A stretch of 64,000 bases of DNA from Streptomyces aureoverticillatus (lineage in GTDB: Bacteria; Actinomycetota; Actinomycetes; Streptomycetales; Streptomycetaceae), in contig NZ_BMSY01000001.1 of the NCBI RefSeq assembly GCF_014649395.1, positions 558,001-622,000 on the forward strand. The letters run 5' to 3'. A model generated the notes under the pieces. That model saw only the letters and a program-made list of their open reading frames with translations. It was not told the DNA's origin and made no database searches. The translations under genes were made by a program, and so were the position numbers. Below are positions 1-9,147 of the stretch, one piece after another. Within the stretch, counting starts at the first letter, position 1; each line of letters begins with the position of its first letter.

Positions 1-1536
1 GACGGCGCACCGCAGGACCCCCGCCGCTGGCTGGCGCTCGGCGCCCTCGTCGCGAGCATGCTGGTGCTCGGCTTCGACATGACGATCCTCAACGTGGCGC
101 TGCCGACCATGGCCGACCAGCTGGACGCGAGCACGGGTGAGCAGCAGTGGATGGCGGACGCGTACGTGGTGGTGTTCGCGGCGCTGATGCTGCCCGCCGG
201 GCTGCTCGGGGACCGGTTCGGGCGGCGCCGGATGCTGATCGTGGGGCTCGGGATCTTCCTCGTCGGGTCGGTGGTCGGCACGCTCGTCGGCTCGGTGGCG
301 CTGGTCGTCGTGGCGCGTGCCGTCATGGGGCTCGGCGCGGCGCTGGTGATGCCGCTCGCGATGGCGGTGCTGCCCGCGCTGTTCGGACCGGGCGAACGTA
401 CGAAGGCGATCGGCATCGTCTCCGCGGCCTCGGCGCTCGGACTGCCGCTCGGGCCGATCGTCGGCGGCTTCCTGCTCGACCACTTCTGGTGGGGCTCGAT
501 CTTCCTCATCAACGTGCCGATGGTCGCCCTCGGCATCACCGCCTGCGCCCTGCTGCTCCCCGAGACCCGCGACCCGTCCGCGCCGAAGGTCGACGCCCTC
601 TCCACCGCGCTCACCGCGACCGGCCTCGCCGCGCTCGTCTACGGGATCATCGAGGCCCCCGGCCGCGGCTGGTCCGACCCGCTGGTGGCCGGTGCCCTCG
701 CCGCCGCCGTGGCCCTGATCGGGGCGCTCGTGCTGCGCGAGCGCCGCGTCGCACGGCCCATGCTCGACCTGACGCTCCTCGCGCACCGCGGCTTCCTGCT
801 CAACACGCTCGCGGCGACGCTCGTGATGTTCGTGCTCGCGGGCCTGATGTTCGTGCTGCCGCCCTACCTCCAGGCCGTGCTCGGCAACGACGCCCTCGGC
901 ACCGGGCTGCGGATGCTGCCGATGATGGGCGGGCTCGTGGTCGCGGCCAAGGGCACCGAGCCGCTCGTACGCCGCTTCGGCGCGCCGGCCCTGATCAGCG
1001 CGGGCCTGACGGTCCTCGCCTTCGCCGCGATCCTCGGCAGCCGTACGACGGCCGACTCGGGCTACGGCTTCACCGCGCTGTGGCTCTCGATCGCCGGGCT
1101 CGGCTTCGGCTTCGCGGTCGTGCCGGCCATGGACGCGGCGCTGGGCACGCTGCCGGTGGACCGGGCCGGGTCGGGCTCGGGGCTGCTGATGACGGTACGT
1201 CAGGTGGGCAGCGCCGTCGGCATCGCGCTGCTCGGCTCGCTCCTGTCAGGCGTGTACGCGGACCGGCTCGACACCGACGGCCTGCCGGGCCCCGCGGCCG
1301 ACGCGGCGGGCGATTCGGTGGTGGCCGCGCACATGGTGGCCGAGCGGGCCGACGCACCCGGCCTCGCCGAGTCCGCGAACTCCGCGTACGTCCACGGCAT
1401 GGACGTCGTCCTGCTGGTCAGCGGAGTCGCGGCGCTGGTGGCGGCGCTGCTGGTGGCCGCGTTCCTGCCGCGGCCGGGGCGCGACGCGGGATCCGGAGCC
1501 GACATGGCCGGCGCGCCCGCGGATGTCCGACAATGA
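1..1536 (+). CDS. MFS multidrug exporter, DHA2 (EmrB/QacA) family, 5' end outside window
   Basis: The reading frame is open from the first base, so the true start lies upstream and only the last 511 codons are present. The protein is almost wholly hydrophobic helices, as expected of a 14-TM proton-driven drug exporter in the cytoplasmic membrane. MFS motif A (GDRFGRRRM) is visible after the second visible helix. The antiporter motif C (GPIVGGF) lies in the next block, which is typical of drug:H+ antiporters. The C-terminus is an Asp/Gly/Ala-rich cytoplasmic tail. The last 14 bases overlap the start of a TetR regulator, so the pair is probably co-transcribed and the regulator probably controls exporter expression. 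The substrate cannot be told from sequence. Confidence 0.93.
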   Translation, partial: DGAPQDPRRWLALGALVASMLVLGFDMTILNVALPTMADQLDASTGEQQWMADAYVVVFAALMLPAGLLGDRFGRRRMLIVGLGIFLVGSVVGTLVGSVALVVVARAVMGLGAALVMPLAMAVLPALFGPGERTKAIGIVSAASALGLPLGPIVGGFLLDHFWWGSIFLINVPMVALGITACALLLPETRDPSAPKVDALSTALTATGLAALVYGIIEAPGRGWSDPLVAGALAAAVALIGALVLRERRVARPMLDLTLLAHRGFLLNTLAATLVMFVLAGLMFVLPPYLQAVLGNDALGTGLRMLPMMGGLVVAAKGTEPLVRRFGAPALISAGLTVLAFAAILGSRTTADSGYGFTALWLSIAGLGFGFAVVPAMDAALGTLPVDRAGSGSGLLMTVRQVGSAVGIALLGSLLSGVYADRLDTDGLPGPAADAAGDSVVAAHMVAERADAPGLAESANSAYVHGMDVVLLVSGVAALVAALLVAAFLPRPGRDAGSGADMAGAPADVRQ

Positions 1537-2227
1537 CGCCATGACGGCCGCACGCACCAGCACCCCCCAGCCCCTCGCCGACCCCCTCTCCGGGGCCGCG
1601 TCCCCAGGGGCCGGGATGGGGCTGCGGGAGCGCAAGAAGCTGAAGACGCGGATCGCGATCCGGGACGCGACATACCGGCTGATCCGCGAGCGGGGGTACG
1701 AGGCGACGACGGTCGAGCAGATCGCGGAGGCGGCGGAGGTCTCGCCGTCCACCGTGTTCCGGTACTTCCCGACCAAGGAGGACATCGTCCTCACCGACGA
1801 GTACGACCCGCTCCTGGAGGAGGACCTGCGCGCGCGGCCGGCCGACGAGCCGATCGTGGAGTCCCTGCGGCACGTGCTGCGCCGGGCCGTGGGCCTCGGC
1901 TTCACGGAGGAGCCGGAGATCTCGCGGCTGCGCACCAAGCTGATGGTCGAGGTGCCCGCGGTGCGCTCACGGATGCTGGAGAGCATGTCCGTGACCGGCC
2001 ACATGCTGTGCCGCGTCATCGCCGACCGCACCGGCCGCGACGCCGACGACCTGGAGGTCAGGACGTTCTCCATGGGCCTGATCGGCGCCCTCACGGAAAC
2101 AGCGGCGTACTGGGCCGAGCACGATCACCAGGACGACCTGGGCGACTTGGTGGACCGCACGTTGGGCATGCTCTCGGCGGGCTTCGCGGGCCCAGAGGTT
2201 GCAAGCCCGTCCGGCGGCAGGTTGTAG
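1523..2227 (+). CDS. TetR/AcrR family transcriptional regulator of the exporter
   Basis: A 234-residue protein with an N-terminal TetR helix-turn-helix at about residues 34-80. The recognition region reads VSPSTVFRYFPTKEDIVL, followed by an all-helical ligand-binding domain. It is likely a dimeric repressor that releases DNA when it binds a drug-like ligand. The start is uncertain: ATG 1523 overlaps the exporter gene, and ATG 1541 follows its stop by 4 bases. Neither has a clear Shine-Dalgarno sequence, so translation is probably coupled to the exporter. The last codons and the TAG lie inside a 21-bp tandem repeat that belongs to a dispersed intergenic family, so the C-terminal SPSGGRL may be repeat-derived. 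Confidence 0.9.
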   Translation: MSDNDAMTAARTSTPQPLADPLSGAASPGAGMGLRERKKLKTRIAIRDATYRLIRERGYEATTVEQIAEAAEVSPSTVFRYFPTKEDIVLTDEYDPLLEEDLRARPADEPIVESLRHVLRRAVGLGFTEEPEISRLRTKLMVEVPAVRSRMLESMSVTGHMLCRVIADRTGRDADDLEVRTFSMGLIGALTETAAYWAEHDHQDDLGDLVDRTLGMLSAGFAGPEVASPSGGRL

Positions 2228-2259
2228 CCGTCCGACGGCAGGTTTCAGCCCGTCCGGCG
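2205..2259 (+). repeat. Imperfect 21-bp tandem repeat over the tetR stop codon
   Basis: Three successive units begin GCC(C)GTCCGRCGGCAGGTT at about 2205, 2227 and 2248. The third runs into a dispersed intergenic repeat. The first unit supplies the last seven codons and stop of the tetR gene. Confidence 0.75.
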
Positions 2260-2314
2260 TTTGAGGACGAGGCCCGGAGGGCCGAAAAAGGGGGAGCGAG
2301 GGGCGCAGCCCCCA
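2243..2314 (+). repeat. Dispersed intergenic repeat family A, copy 1
   Basis: Core GCCCGTCCGGCGTTTGAGGA, then GACGAGGCCCGGAGGGCC, a G-rich tract and GGGGCGCAGCCCCC, which can form a small hairpin. Closely similar copies occur near 13923, 56270, 59594 (reverse), 59683, 63583 (reverse) and 63702. I recall this element as very common in Streptomyces genomes. Here it separates the convergent ends of tetR and the propeller gene. Confidence 0.9.
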
Positions 2315-2319
2315 TGAGG

Positions 2320-3438
2320 TCAGCCGGCCTGGAGGCGGGCGAAGAAGCCGGAGTCGGACGTGCTGGCGGCCAGCCACAGCGAGCCGTCCGGCCCGGAGGC
2401 CAGCGCGGCCGAGGTCAGCGGCGCGGACGAGGGAGCCGGCGCGGCGGACCACGACGCACCGGTCCAGCGCTGCAGCGCCGTACGCCTGCCCGCGGCCCAC
2501 ACCTCCGTGCCGTACACCGCCAACTGCGTGACCTCGGAGGCATCCTGACCGGCCGGCGACCGGAGCGACCAGGCGCTGCCGTTCCAGGCGGCCACGGCCG
2601 CGCGGTCGCCGACCGAGCCGCCGATCCCACGCCCGGTGAACCCCCCGGCCCAGAGCGCGCCGTCGCGCACCAGGAGCGAGGACACCTGCCCCATGGCCGT
2701 CCCGAACGGGTTGGGCAGCACCTTCCAGGACGTTCCGTTCCAGTGCATCACCAGGGGCGTCCGGTCACCCCCGAAGACCTCGGCGGCCTTGTAGCCCCCG
2801 ACCCAGACGTCGTCGGCGGCCACGACCCGCACGGTGAGCAGCCGCGCTCCGGCGCCGAGCCCGGACGGCAGGCCCACCGACGTCCAGCCCGAGCCGTTCC
2901 GGCGCAGCGCCACCGCCCCGGTGGCCGGGTGCTTCGCACCGCCGACCACCCAGACACCGCTCCCGGTCCCGTCGACCTCATGGGGCTCGCCAATGGGGGC
3001 CCCGGCGGTCCGGTCGGTCCACGTGCTGCCGTCCCAGTACAGGATCTGGCCGTCGTCATTCATCGTCTGCCTGTTCCACCTCAGGCCCACGCCCCAGGCC
3101 CCGCCCGCTTCGACCGCCAGGCCGTTCAGCGGTCTGGTGCCGTCGGGGAAGCGGCTGTGCCGGTAAGACTCCCAGTCCGTACCGTCGAAGCCGAAGGCGG
3201 CCGGGTCCTCCTTGACCACCCCGTCGTAGTAGACGTACGTGCCGAGGGCGGTGGCGCCGCCGCCCGGGGCGATGCCGAGCCGGTTGAACGCGTAGCCGCC
3301 GCCCGACGCGCCGACCGGGAAGACCTGCCACTGCGCCTGGGCTGCCGCCGTGGCCGCGCCCGGCAGGGCACCGCCGATGGCCAGCGCCGGTACGACGGCG
3401 GCGGCGGAGCGCAGCAGGTTGCGCCGACTGACTGCCAT
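2320..3438 (-). CDS. Tat-exported beta-propeller-like secreted protein
   Basis: A 372-residue protein starting at ATG 3438, preceded by GGAGG about 7 bases upstream; a longer open frame to 3498 lacks such a site. The N-terminus is a twin-arginine signal (SRRNLLRS, then an Ala-rich hydrophobic stretch and an AxA-type cleavage site near residue 33). The mature part has repeated W-[ND]-G-[ST]-x-W blades (WDGSTW, WNGTSW, WNGSAW, WTGASW) separated by GGVWVVGG-like strands, suggesting a six- or seven-bladed propeller of the Kelch/WD type. No catalytic residues are evident. Exported folded, it probably binds a ligand or surface component. The function is unknown. Confidence 0.85.
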   Translation of the reverse strand: MAVSRRNLLRSAAAVVPALAIGGALPGAATAAAQAQWQVFPVGASGGGYAFNRLGIAPGGGATALGTYVYYDGVVKEDPAAFGFDGTDWESYRHSRFPDGTRPLNGLAVEAGGAWGVGLRWNRQTMNDDGQILYWDGSTWTDRTAGAPIGEPHEVDGTGSGVWVVGGAKHPATGAVALRRNGSGWTSVGLPSGLGAGARLLTVRVVAADDVWVGGYKAAEVFGGDRTPLVMHWNGTSWKVLPNPFGTAMGQVSSLLVRDGALWAGGFTGRGIGGSVGDRAAVAAWNGSAWSLRSPAGQDASEVTQLAVYGTEVWAAGRRTALQRWTGASWSAAPAPSSAPLTSAALASGPDGSLWLAASTSDSGFFARLQAG

Positions 3439-3582
3439 GAGACCTCCAGGGAAGGTGTGCTGATGGCAGGCGAGACCGGCTCGTGTGCCGTCCGGCATCG
3501 CCCTCGTGACGAGGACGATGCTGTCGGCACCCCGCTGACGGGCCGCTGACGGCTCCGGCAGGACCGGCCCGTACGGACGGGC

Positions 3583-5610
3583 TCAGCGGGGCGTGCCCAG
3601 CGTCTCCGCCAGTTCCTCCGCGTCCGTCGTCGGGCGGTCGCAGACGAAGCCGCGGCAGACGTACGCCGTCTCCCGGCCGTCGACCAGGGAACGGCCCGCG
3701 AGCAGCGGGAGTTCGCCGTCCGGGGGGCCCGCGGCGACGACCGCGCCGGGCGCGGTGCCCAGGAGCGCCGCCCGGTGCAGCGCGCCGCCGACCTCCCCGG
3801 CGACCGCCACCTCCCGCGGCCCGTCCACCGCCGCCTCGGCCACGGCGAGCCCGTGCCCGATGAACCGCGGCACCCGCGGCCCCAGCGCCTTGACGACGCC
3901 GAGCGCCCGCTCGGCCGCCTCGCGGTGCGGCGCGGCCCCGGTGTGCGCCGCGTACGAGAGCAGCGCGCCCGCGGCGGCCGTCCACCCGGAGGGGGCCGCG
4001 TTGTCCGTGGGGTCCTGCGGGCGCCGGATGAGGCGCTCCCCGTCGGACGCCGTGTCGTACAGCGCCCCGGACTCGGGGTCCACGAACTGCGCGAGCACAT
4101 GGTCGAGCAGGAACCCGGCGAACTCCAGCCACACGCCCTCCCCCGTCACGGAGGCCAGCGCGAGGAAGCCCTCGGCGACGTCGGCGTAGTCCTCCAGGAC
4201 CCCGGCGTTGGCGCCCACGTGGCCGTCCTTGGACGTGCGGGCGAGCCGCGCGCGGTCGTCCATGTGGAGACGTACGAGAAGATCCGCCGCCCCCACGGCC
4301 GCCGCGACCAGGTCGGGCCGGTCGAAGAGGGCGCCCGTCTCGGCGAGCGCGGCGATCGCGAGGCCGTTCCACGCGGCGACCACCTTGTCGTCGCGGCCGG
4401 GCGCGGGCCTCTCGGCGCGGGCGGCGAGCAGCCGCTCGCGGACGGCGGCGATCCGCGAGGCGTCGGCGACCACGCCGCCGTCGCCCTGCGGGAGCTGGAG
4501 GACGGACGCACCCTCCTCGAAGGTGCCCTCCTCGGTCACGCCGAAGTACACCGCCGCGAGATCGCCGTCGGCCTCGCCCAGGACCTCGCGCAACTGGGCG
4601 GGCGTCCATACGTAGTACGCGCCCTCGACGAGCCTGCCCGTCGCGTCCTCGCTGTCCGCGTCCAGGGCGGAGGCGAACCCGCCCTCGTTGGTGCGCAGTT
4701 CGCGCACCATGAAGTCGGCCGTCTCCAGGGCGACCCGGCGCGCCAGGTCCGAGCCGGTGGCCCGCCACAGGTGGGCGTACACGCGGCACAGCAGCGCGTT
4801 GTCGTACAGCATCTTCTCGAAGTGCGGCACGACCCACTCGCGGTCCACGGAGTAGCGGGCGAAGCCGCCGCCGAGCTGGTCGTGGATGCCGCCGCGCGCC
4901 ATCCGCTCGCAGGTGTCGGCGGCCATCTGCAGGGCACCCTCGGAGCCGGTGCGGGCGTGGTGGCGCAGCAGGAACTCGATCACCATGGACGGCGGGAACT
5001 TGGGGGCGCCGCCGAAGCCGCCGTGTGTCGCGTCGTAGTCGCGGGTCAGCCCGAGGAGCGCCTTGGACAGCTCCTCCTCGCCGGGGCACCGCCCGTCCCC
5101 GACGGCCAGTTGACGCTCCGACAGATCGCGCACGATCTTCCCCGCGACCTCGCCGACCTCGTCGCGCCGATCCGTCCACGCCCGCCGCACCCCGTCGAGG
5201 ACCTGCGGGAAGGACGGCATGCCGTGGCGCGGCTCGGGCGGGAAGTAGGTGCCGAAGTAGAAGGGCTCGGCGTCGGCGGTGAGGAAGACCGTCATGGGCC
5301 AGCCGCCCTGGCCGGTCGCGGCCTGCACGGCCTCCATGTACACGGCGTCGACGTCGGGGCGCTCCTCGCGGTCGACCTTGATGTTCACGAAGTGCTCGTT
5401 CATCAGCGCGGCCGTGGCCTCGTCCTCGAACGACTCGTGGGCCATGACGTGACACCAGTGACAGCTCGAATAGCCGACGGAGAGCAGGACGGGCACGCCG
5501 CGCTCGCGGGCGGCGGCGAACGCCTCGGCCGACCACGGCCACCAGTCGACCGGGTTGTCGGCGTGCTGGAGGAGGTAGGGGGACGTCTCATGGGCCAGTC
5601 GGTTCGGCAT
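3583..5610 (-). CDS. DUF255 / YyaL-type thioredoxin-fold protein with six-hairpin glycosidase-like domain
   Basis: A 675-residue protein, the usual family length. The start is ATG 5610 ([20 protein letters not shown]), the family's conserved N-terminus; the open frame runs far upstream only because of GC bias. Residues 1-165 carry the thioredoxin-like DUF255 domain with the CHWCHVM motif (a CxxC pair). The rest resembles an (alpha/alpha)6 barrel like that of N-acylglucosamine 2-epimerases and glycosidases, with [19 protein letters not shown] helices. The biochemical activity of the family is not established; a redox or sugar-processing role is suggested. It is divergent from the STAND operon across a 208-bp repeat-rich gap. 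Confidence 0.92.
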   Translation of the reverse strand: MPNRLAHETSPYLLQHADNPVDWWPWSAEAFAAARERGVPVLLSVGYSSCHWCHVMAHESFEDEATAALMNEHFVNIKVDREERPDVDAVYMEAVQAATGQGGWPMTVFLTADAEPFYFGTYFPPEPRHGMPSFPQVLDGVRRAWTDRRDEVGEVAGKIVRDLSERQLAVGDGRCPGEEELSKALLGLTRDYDATHGGFGGAPKFPPSMVIEFLLRHHARTGSEGALQMAADTCERMARGGIHDQLGGGFARYSVDREWVVPHFEKMLYDNALLCRVYAHLWRATGSDLARRVALETADFMVRELRTNEGGFASALDADSEDATGRLVEGAYYVWTPAQLREVLGEADGDLAAVYFGVTEEGTFEEGASVLQLPQGDGGVVADASRIAAVRERLLAARAERPAPGRDDKVVAAWNGLAIAALAETGALFDRPDLVAAAVGAADLLVRLHMDDRARLARTSKDGHVGANAGVLEDYADVAEGFLALASVTGEGVWLEFAGFLLDHVLAQFVDPESGALYDTASDGERLIRRPQDPTDNAAPSGWTAAAGALLSYAAHTGAAPHREAAERALGVVKALGPRVPRFIGHGLAVAEAAVDGPREVAVAGEVGGALHRAALLGTAPGAVVAAGPPDGELPLLAGRSLVDGRETAYVCRGFVCDRPTTDAEELAETLGTPR

Positions 5611-5668
5611 GGTCCCATCCTCGCGCACCCCGGCCCCTGATCCGCCGACTCGCTCGCGCCGGCGCCTC

Positions 5669-5799
5669 GTACGCAGGACACTGACACGTACATGTAGAGG
5701 TACGGGGCAGACGTATGCCCGGATGGCCCAGTACCCGTGTACCGGGCAGCCGTACATGGGTACGAGGCCACGCACGGACACGTGTCGTCGGCACGTGCC
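5669..5799. promoter_or_regulatory. GTAC direct-repeat array and twin CACGTG palindromes upstream of the STAND operon
   Basis: Seven GTAC tetramers start at 5669, 5688, 5700, 5731, 5739, 5752 and 5760. Two GTAC-N4-GTAC blocks (5731-5742 and 5752-5763) are offset by exactly 21 bp, two helical turns. A longer direct repeat, GTAC-N-GGGCAG-N-CGTA, occurs at 5700 and 5739. Just before the ribosome site lie two 10-bp palindromes, GACACGTGTC (5777-5786) and GGCACGTGCC (5790-5799). The arrangement looks like a multi-site operator in the divergent promoter region. The binding protein is unknown. Confidence 0.5.
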
Positions 5800-5818
5800 G
5801 CTCTCGGAGGGGGACCAC

Positions 5819-8800
5819 ATGCGGGACAGCCATCGGGCCGAAGCCGAGCGGCTGTTGGCACGGACGGTCGAGGAGGAGGTCCGGCGCACGGGCGGGCGCA
5901 CGGACGGCGGGGTGCTGCTCTCGCGGGCGCGCGGCGCGCTCGACGCCATGGCGCAGACGGCGGCCGAGGAGTACGAGGCGTACACCCGGGCGCTGGACGA
6001 GGCGGCGGCCGGACAGCAGACGTTCGCGCAGCGGTACGCCAAGGAGGGCGCCGGAACTCCCTTGCTGGTCGCGGGTGTCGCCGCCGTCGCGGCCACCGCG
6101 GCCGACCTCGCGCTCGGCACCGGCGGCGGCACGGCGCTCGGCGCGGGCGCGGCGGTCGCGGTGGCGGGCGCCGCGGCGACGGTGGTGAAGGTGACGGCGT
6201 CGCACGTGCCGGCGGCGCAGCGGCACGCGGGCGCGGTGAGCCAGCCGGGTGGCCCCGAGCAGTTGCGGCTGCAGTGGCTGACCGCCTTGGAGGTGCGCGG
6301 GATCCGGCCGTTCCTGGACCAGCAGCGGGTCCTTACGGCCGCGGCGGGCGGCGGCGTTTCGGGCGGGTCCGGCGGGATCGGCGGACAGAAGAAGGCGGCG
6401 CCGCAGCTGCGCCGCACCGACAAGAGCGCGGCCGCGCGTCGGCGTACCGTACTGGAGCAGTCGTTCGCTCAACTGCCGCAGTCGGAACACGAGTTCGTGG
6501 GTCGGCGGGCCGAGCTGGGGCGGATCGCGCAGTGGGTGCACGCGGCGCGCGCCAGCACCCAGACCAAGCCGACCGTCGTCGTGCTGCACGGTGCGCCCGG
6601 GGCGGGCCGGTCGTCGCTCGCGGTGCGGGCGGCGCATGACCTGAAGGACCAGTTCCGCGGGGCGTGCCTGGTGGACCTGCGCGGCGAGAGCCCCGACACC
6701 CCGCCCCTGTCGACCCGCGACGCCCTGCTGCACCTCCTCAACCGCCTGGGCGCGCCCCGCGAGCAGCTCCTCTTCCGTGAGCGCTCCAGCCCGGACCAGC
6801 AGGTCAAGCGGCTCAGCGAGCTGTACCACCAGCATCTGACGGGCCTTGAGGTGGTCGTCGTGCTCGACGACGCCGGCGACCCGGAGCAGGTGCGCACGCT
6901 GATCCCCGAGCGCTCCGACAGCCTCGTCCTGGTCACCGCCCGCAAGCCGCTCGACCTGCCGGAGGATCTGCCCGCGTGGGTGCACGAGCTCCCGGTGGAG
7001 TCGCTGGACGCGGCGGGCGCCGAGCAGTTGCTGCGCGAGTCGGCCGAGGAGCTCACGGGTCCTTACGACGCGGCGTCGCTGGAGTCCGTGGGGGAGCTGT
7101 GCGGCGGGCTGCCGCTGGCGCTGCGCGTGGCCGGGTCCTCGCTCGGGCCGCGCACGCCCCTGCAACTCGTCGCCGATCTGTCCGCGTACGGCCCGCGGGA
7201 GGCCGTGGCCCCGGTGGAGCGCGCCCTCTCGCTGCGCTACGCCGACCAGGCGGAGCCCGCGCGGCGCCTCCTTCGGCGGCTCGCGCTCGCCGGGCGGGCC
7301 TCGCTGGGTGCGGCGGCCGCCGCCGCGCTGCTCGCCACGGACGAGGCCGAGGCGGGCCGGCAGCTCACCGCGCTGTCCCGGGCGGGCCTCGTCGACCAGG
7401 TCCGGGGCAGCCGCTACCGCCTGCACGACCTCGTCCGTACGTTCGCCCAGGCCCGGCTCGCCGACGAGGAGGAGCCCGCCGAGCGCACCGCCGCGCAGGA
7501 ACGTCTCATCGTCAGCTACGGCGAGCTCGCCGACTCCGTGATCCGCCTGGTCGACGGCAAGACGTCGACGCGTGCCGACCACTTCGGCCAGCACGGCTTC
7601 ACGTCCCTGGACTCCGCGCTGCGCTGGCTGGACGACGAGTCGAGCTTCATCACGGCGGCGCTGCGGCACGCGGAGGGCGTGGACCAGCAGGCGGTGCTGA
7701 ATCTCCTGGGCGCCCTGTGCGACTACTGCCTGCTGCGCGGCGACCTCTACCGCCTGGGCGAGATCAGCGAGTTCGCGCAGTCCCTGGAGAAGGCCGGGGC
7801 CACCGCGTCGGGCCCGGCCGGGCGGGGCCGGATGGAGCGCAGCGTGCAGTGGCGCACCGGCATCGCCGCCCGCCAGATCGGCGACCTGGACCAGGCCCGC
7901 ACCACGCTGTCCTCCGTCGTGGACCTCTACTTCGAGGCCCACCAGGACGCGGGCGCGGCCCGTGCGCTCGGTTCGCTCGGCATCACCCTGCACCACCAGG
8001 GCCAGCTGTCCGAGGCCGCGGCCCGGCTTCGCGAGGCGCTCGACCTCCAGGTGTCCGACGAGCTCGCGGGCGACCGCGCCTGGACCCTGCACGCCCTGGC
8101 CGCCGTCGAACGCGACCGCTCCCGCCTCGGTGAGGCCCAGGAGATGCTGCGCACCGCCCTGGTCCTGCACCGCGACAGCGAGTCCGTGCACGGCGAGGCC
8201 TGGGCGCACTTCCAGCTCGGGCAGGTGTGCCTGCGCATGGGCGAGGTGCCGCGCGCCGAGGAGGAGCTGCGGCGCGCCCTCGACCTGTACGGCAGCACGC
8301 GTGACGCCCGCGGCGAGGCCTGGGCGCTCACCCAGCTCGCCCGGGCCCGGCTCGTCGCGGGCGACCCGGCACCCGCCGTCGACGGCCTGCGCCAGGCCGT
8401 CTCCCGCCACCGCGACAACGAGGACGCCCGCGGGGAGGCCTGGTCGCTGTACTACCTGGGCCAGGCCCTGGAGGAGACCGGCAACCTCGAACAGGCCGTG
8501 CGCGACCTGGAGCGGGCCCGCACGATGTTCTCCCGCATGCGGGACGTCTACGGCCTCGCCTGCGCCCGCCACCACTCGGCCCGCGTCACCCGCGACCAGC
8601 GCGCCGCGCAGACCGGCTCGCTGCGCAACTCCGGCTTCGCCCGCCAGCTCCTGATGGACGCCCGCGCCGACTTCCAGCGCATCGGGGTGGCCCACGGCGA
8701 GGCGTGGACGTGCCTGGAGCTGGCCGTCGTCGACGCGGGGAACGCCCGCACGCAGGCGGCTCTCTCCCTGTGCGACGAGGCCATCGCCCTCTTCGCCTCC

Positions 8801-9097
8801 TACGGCGACCGCCGCGGCGAGGACTGGGCCCACTTCCTGCGCGCCACGCTCCTGCCCTACGCCTCCCCCGGCGGCTGGGAGATCGGCACGGCGGTCGCCC
8901 AGGAGGAACTCGTCCAGCTCGCCCGCGCGGGACATCCCTTGCGGGACGGGAAGCTCGACGAGTACGTGGAGGCGTATCTGCTGCTCCTGGAGCGCGGCGC
9001 CGAACTGGACGCGGGATGGCAGGCGTGGCGCCTCGGGATGACGCCCAATCGGCATGCCCGGGAGGTCATGGGGGTTTCGGTGGCGGCGCCCCAATAG
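5819..9097 (+). CDS. STAND (NB-ARC-like) ATPase with C-terminal TPR repeats
   Basis: A 1,092-residue protein. ATG 5819 is chosen because GGAGGGGGA sits 5-13 bases upstream, although the frame is open further. Order: helical N-terminus (1-75); an Ala/Gly-rich hydrophobic stretch (about 81-127) that could enter a membrane; a linker; an NB-ARC-like ATPase (about 225-480) with P-loop GAPGAGRSS (258-266), Walker [11 protein letters not shown] (345-354) and the GLPLAL motif near 430; a winged helix ending in [15 protein letters not shown]; then many TPRs with the recurring RGEAWxL signature. The P-loop lysine is replaced by Arg264. STAND proteins act as switches that oligomerise when a sensor domain, here TPR, detects a trigger. 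It is first of four tightly linked genes ending in a CHAT protease and a hydrolase, so it is probably their activator. Confidence 0.88.
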   Translation: MRDSHRAEAERLLARTVEEEVRRTGGRTDGGVLLSRARGALDAMAQTAAEEYEAYTRALDEAAAGQQTFAQRYAKEGAGTPLLVAGVAAVAATAADLALGTGGGTALGAGAAVAVAGAAATVVKVTASHVPAAQRHAGAVSQPGGPEQLRLQWLTALEVRGIRPFLDQQRVLTAAAGGGVSGGSGGIGGQKKAAPQLRRTDKSAAARRRTVLEQSFAQLPQSEHEFVGRRAELGRIAQWVHAARASTQTKPTVVVLHGAPGAGRSSLAVRAAHDLKDQFRGACLVDLRGESPDTPPLSTRDALLHLLNRLGAPREQLLFRERSSPDQQVKRLSELYHQHLTGLEVVVVLDDAGDPEQVRTLIPERSDSLVLVTARKPLDLPEDLPAWVHELPVESLDAAGAEQLLRESAEELTGPYDAASLESVGELCGGLPLALRVAGSSLGPRTPLQLVADLSAYGPREAVAPVERALSLRYADQAEPARRLLRRLALAGRASLGAAAAAALLATDEAEAGRQLTALSRAGLVDQVRGSRYRLHDLVRTFAQARLADEEEPAERTAAQERLIVSYGELADSVIRLVDGKTSTRADHFGQHGFTSLDSALRWLDDESSFITAALRHAEGVDQQAVLNLLGALCDYCLLRGDLYRLGEISEFAQSLEKAGATASGPAGRGRMERSVQWRTGIAARQIGDLDQARTTLSSVVDLYFEAHQDAGAARALGSLGITLHHQGQLSEAAARLREALDLQVSDELAGDRAWTLHALAAVERDRSRLGEAQEMLRTALVLHRDSESVHGEAWAHFQLGQVCLRMGEVPRAEEELRRALDLYGSTRDARGEAWALTQLARARLVAGDPAPAVDGLRQAVSRHRDNEDARGEAWSLYYLGQALEETGNLEQAVRDLERARTMFSRMRDVYGLACARHHSARVTRDQRAAQTGSLRNSGFARQLLMDARADFQRIGVAHGEAWTCLELAVVDAGNARTQAALSLCDEAIALFASYGDRRGEDWAHFLRATLLPYASPGGWEIGTAVAQEELVQLARAGHPLRDGKLDEYVEAYLLLLERGAELDAGWQAWRLGMTPNRHAREVMGVSVAAPQ

Positions 9098-9147
9098 GGC
9101 CGCCATAGTGGGGAGTTGGCGCACTGCGTTCGGCGGGGGGTGGGGCT

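Noticed and set aside
5588..9124. A minus-strand open frame of 1,178 codons antisense to the STAND ATPase gene
   Set aside because: Its translation is Arg/Gly/Leu/Ala-rich without domain patterns, and the plus strand encodes clear NB-ARC and TPR motifs. It is a codon-bias shadow of GC-rich DNA.
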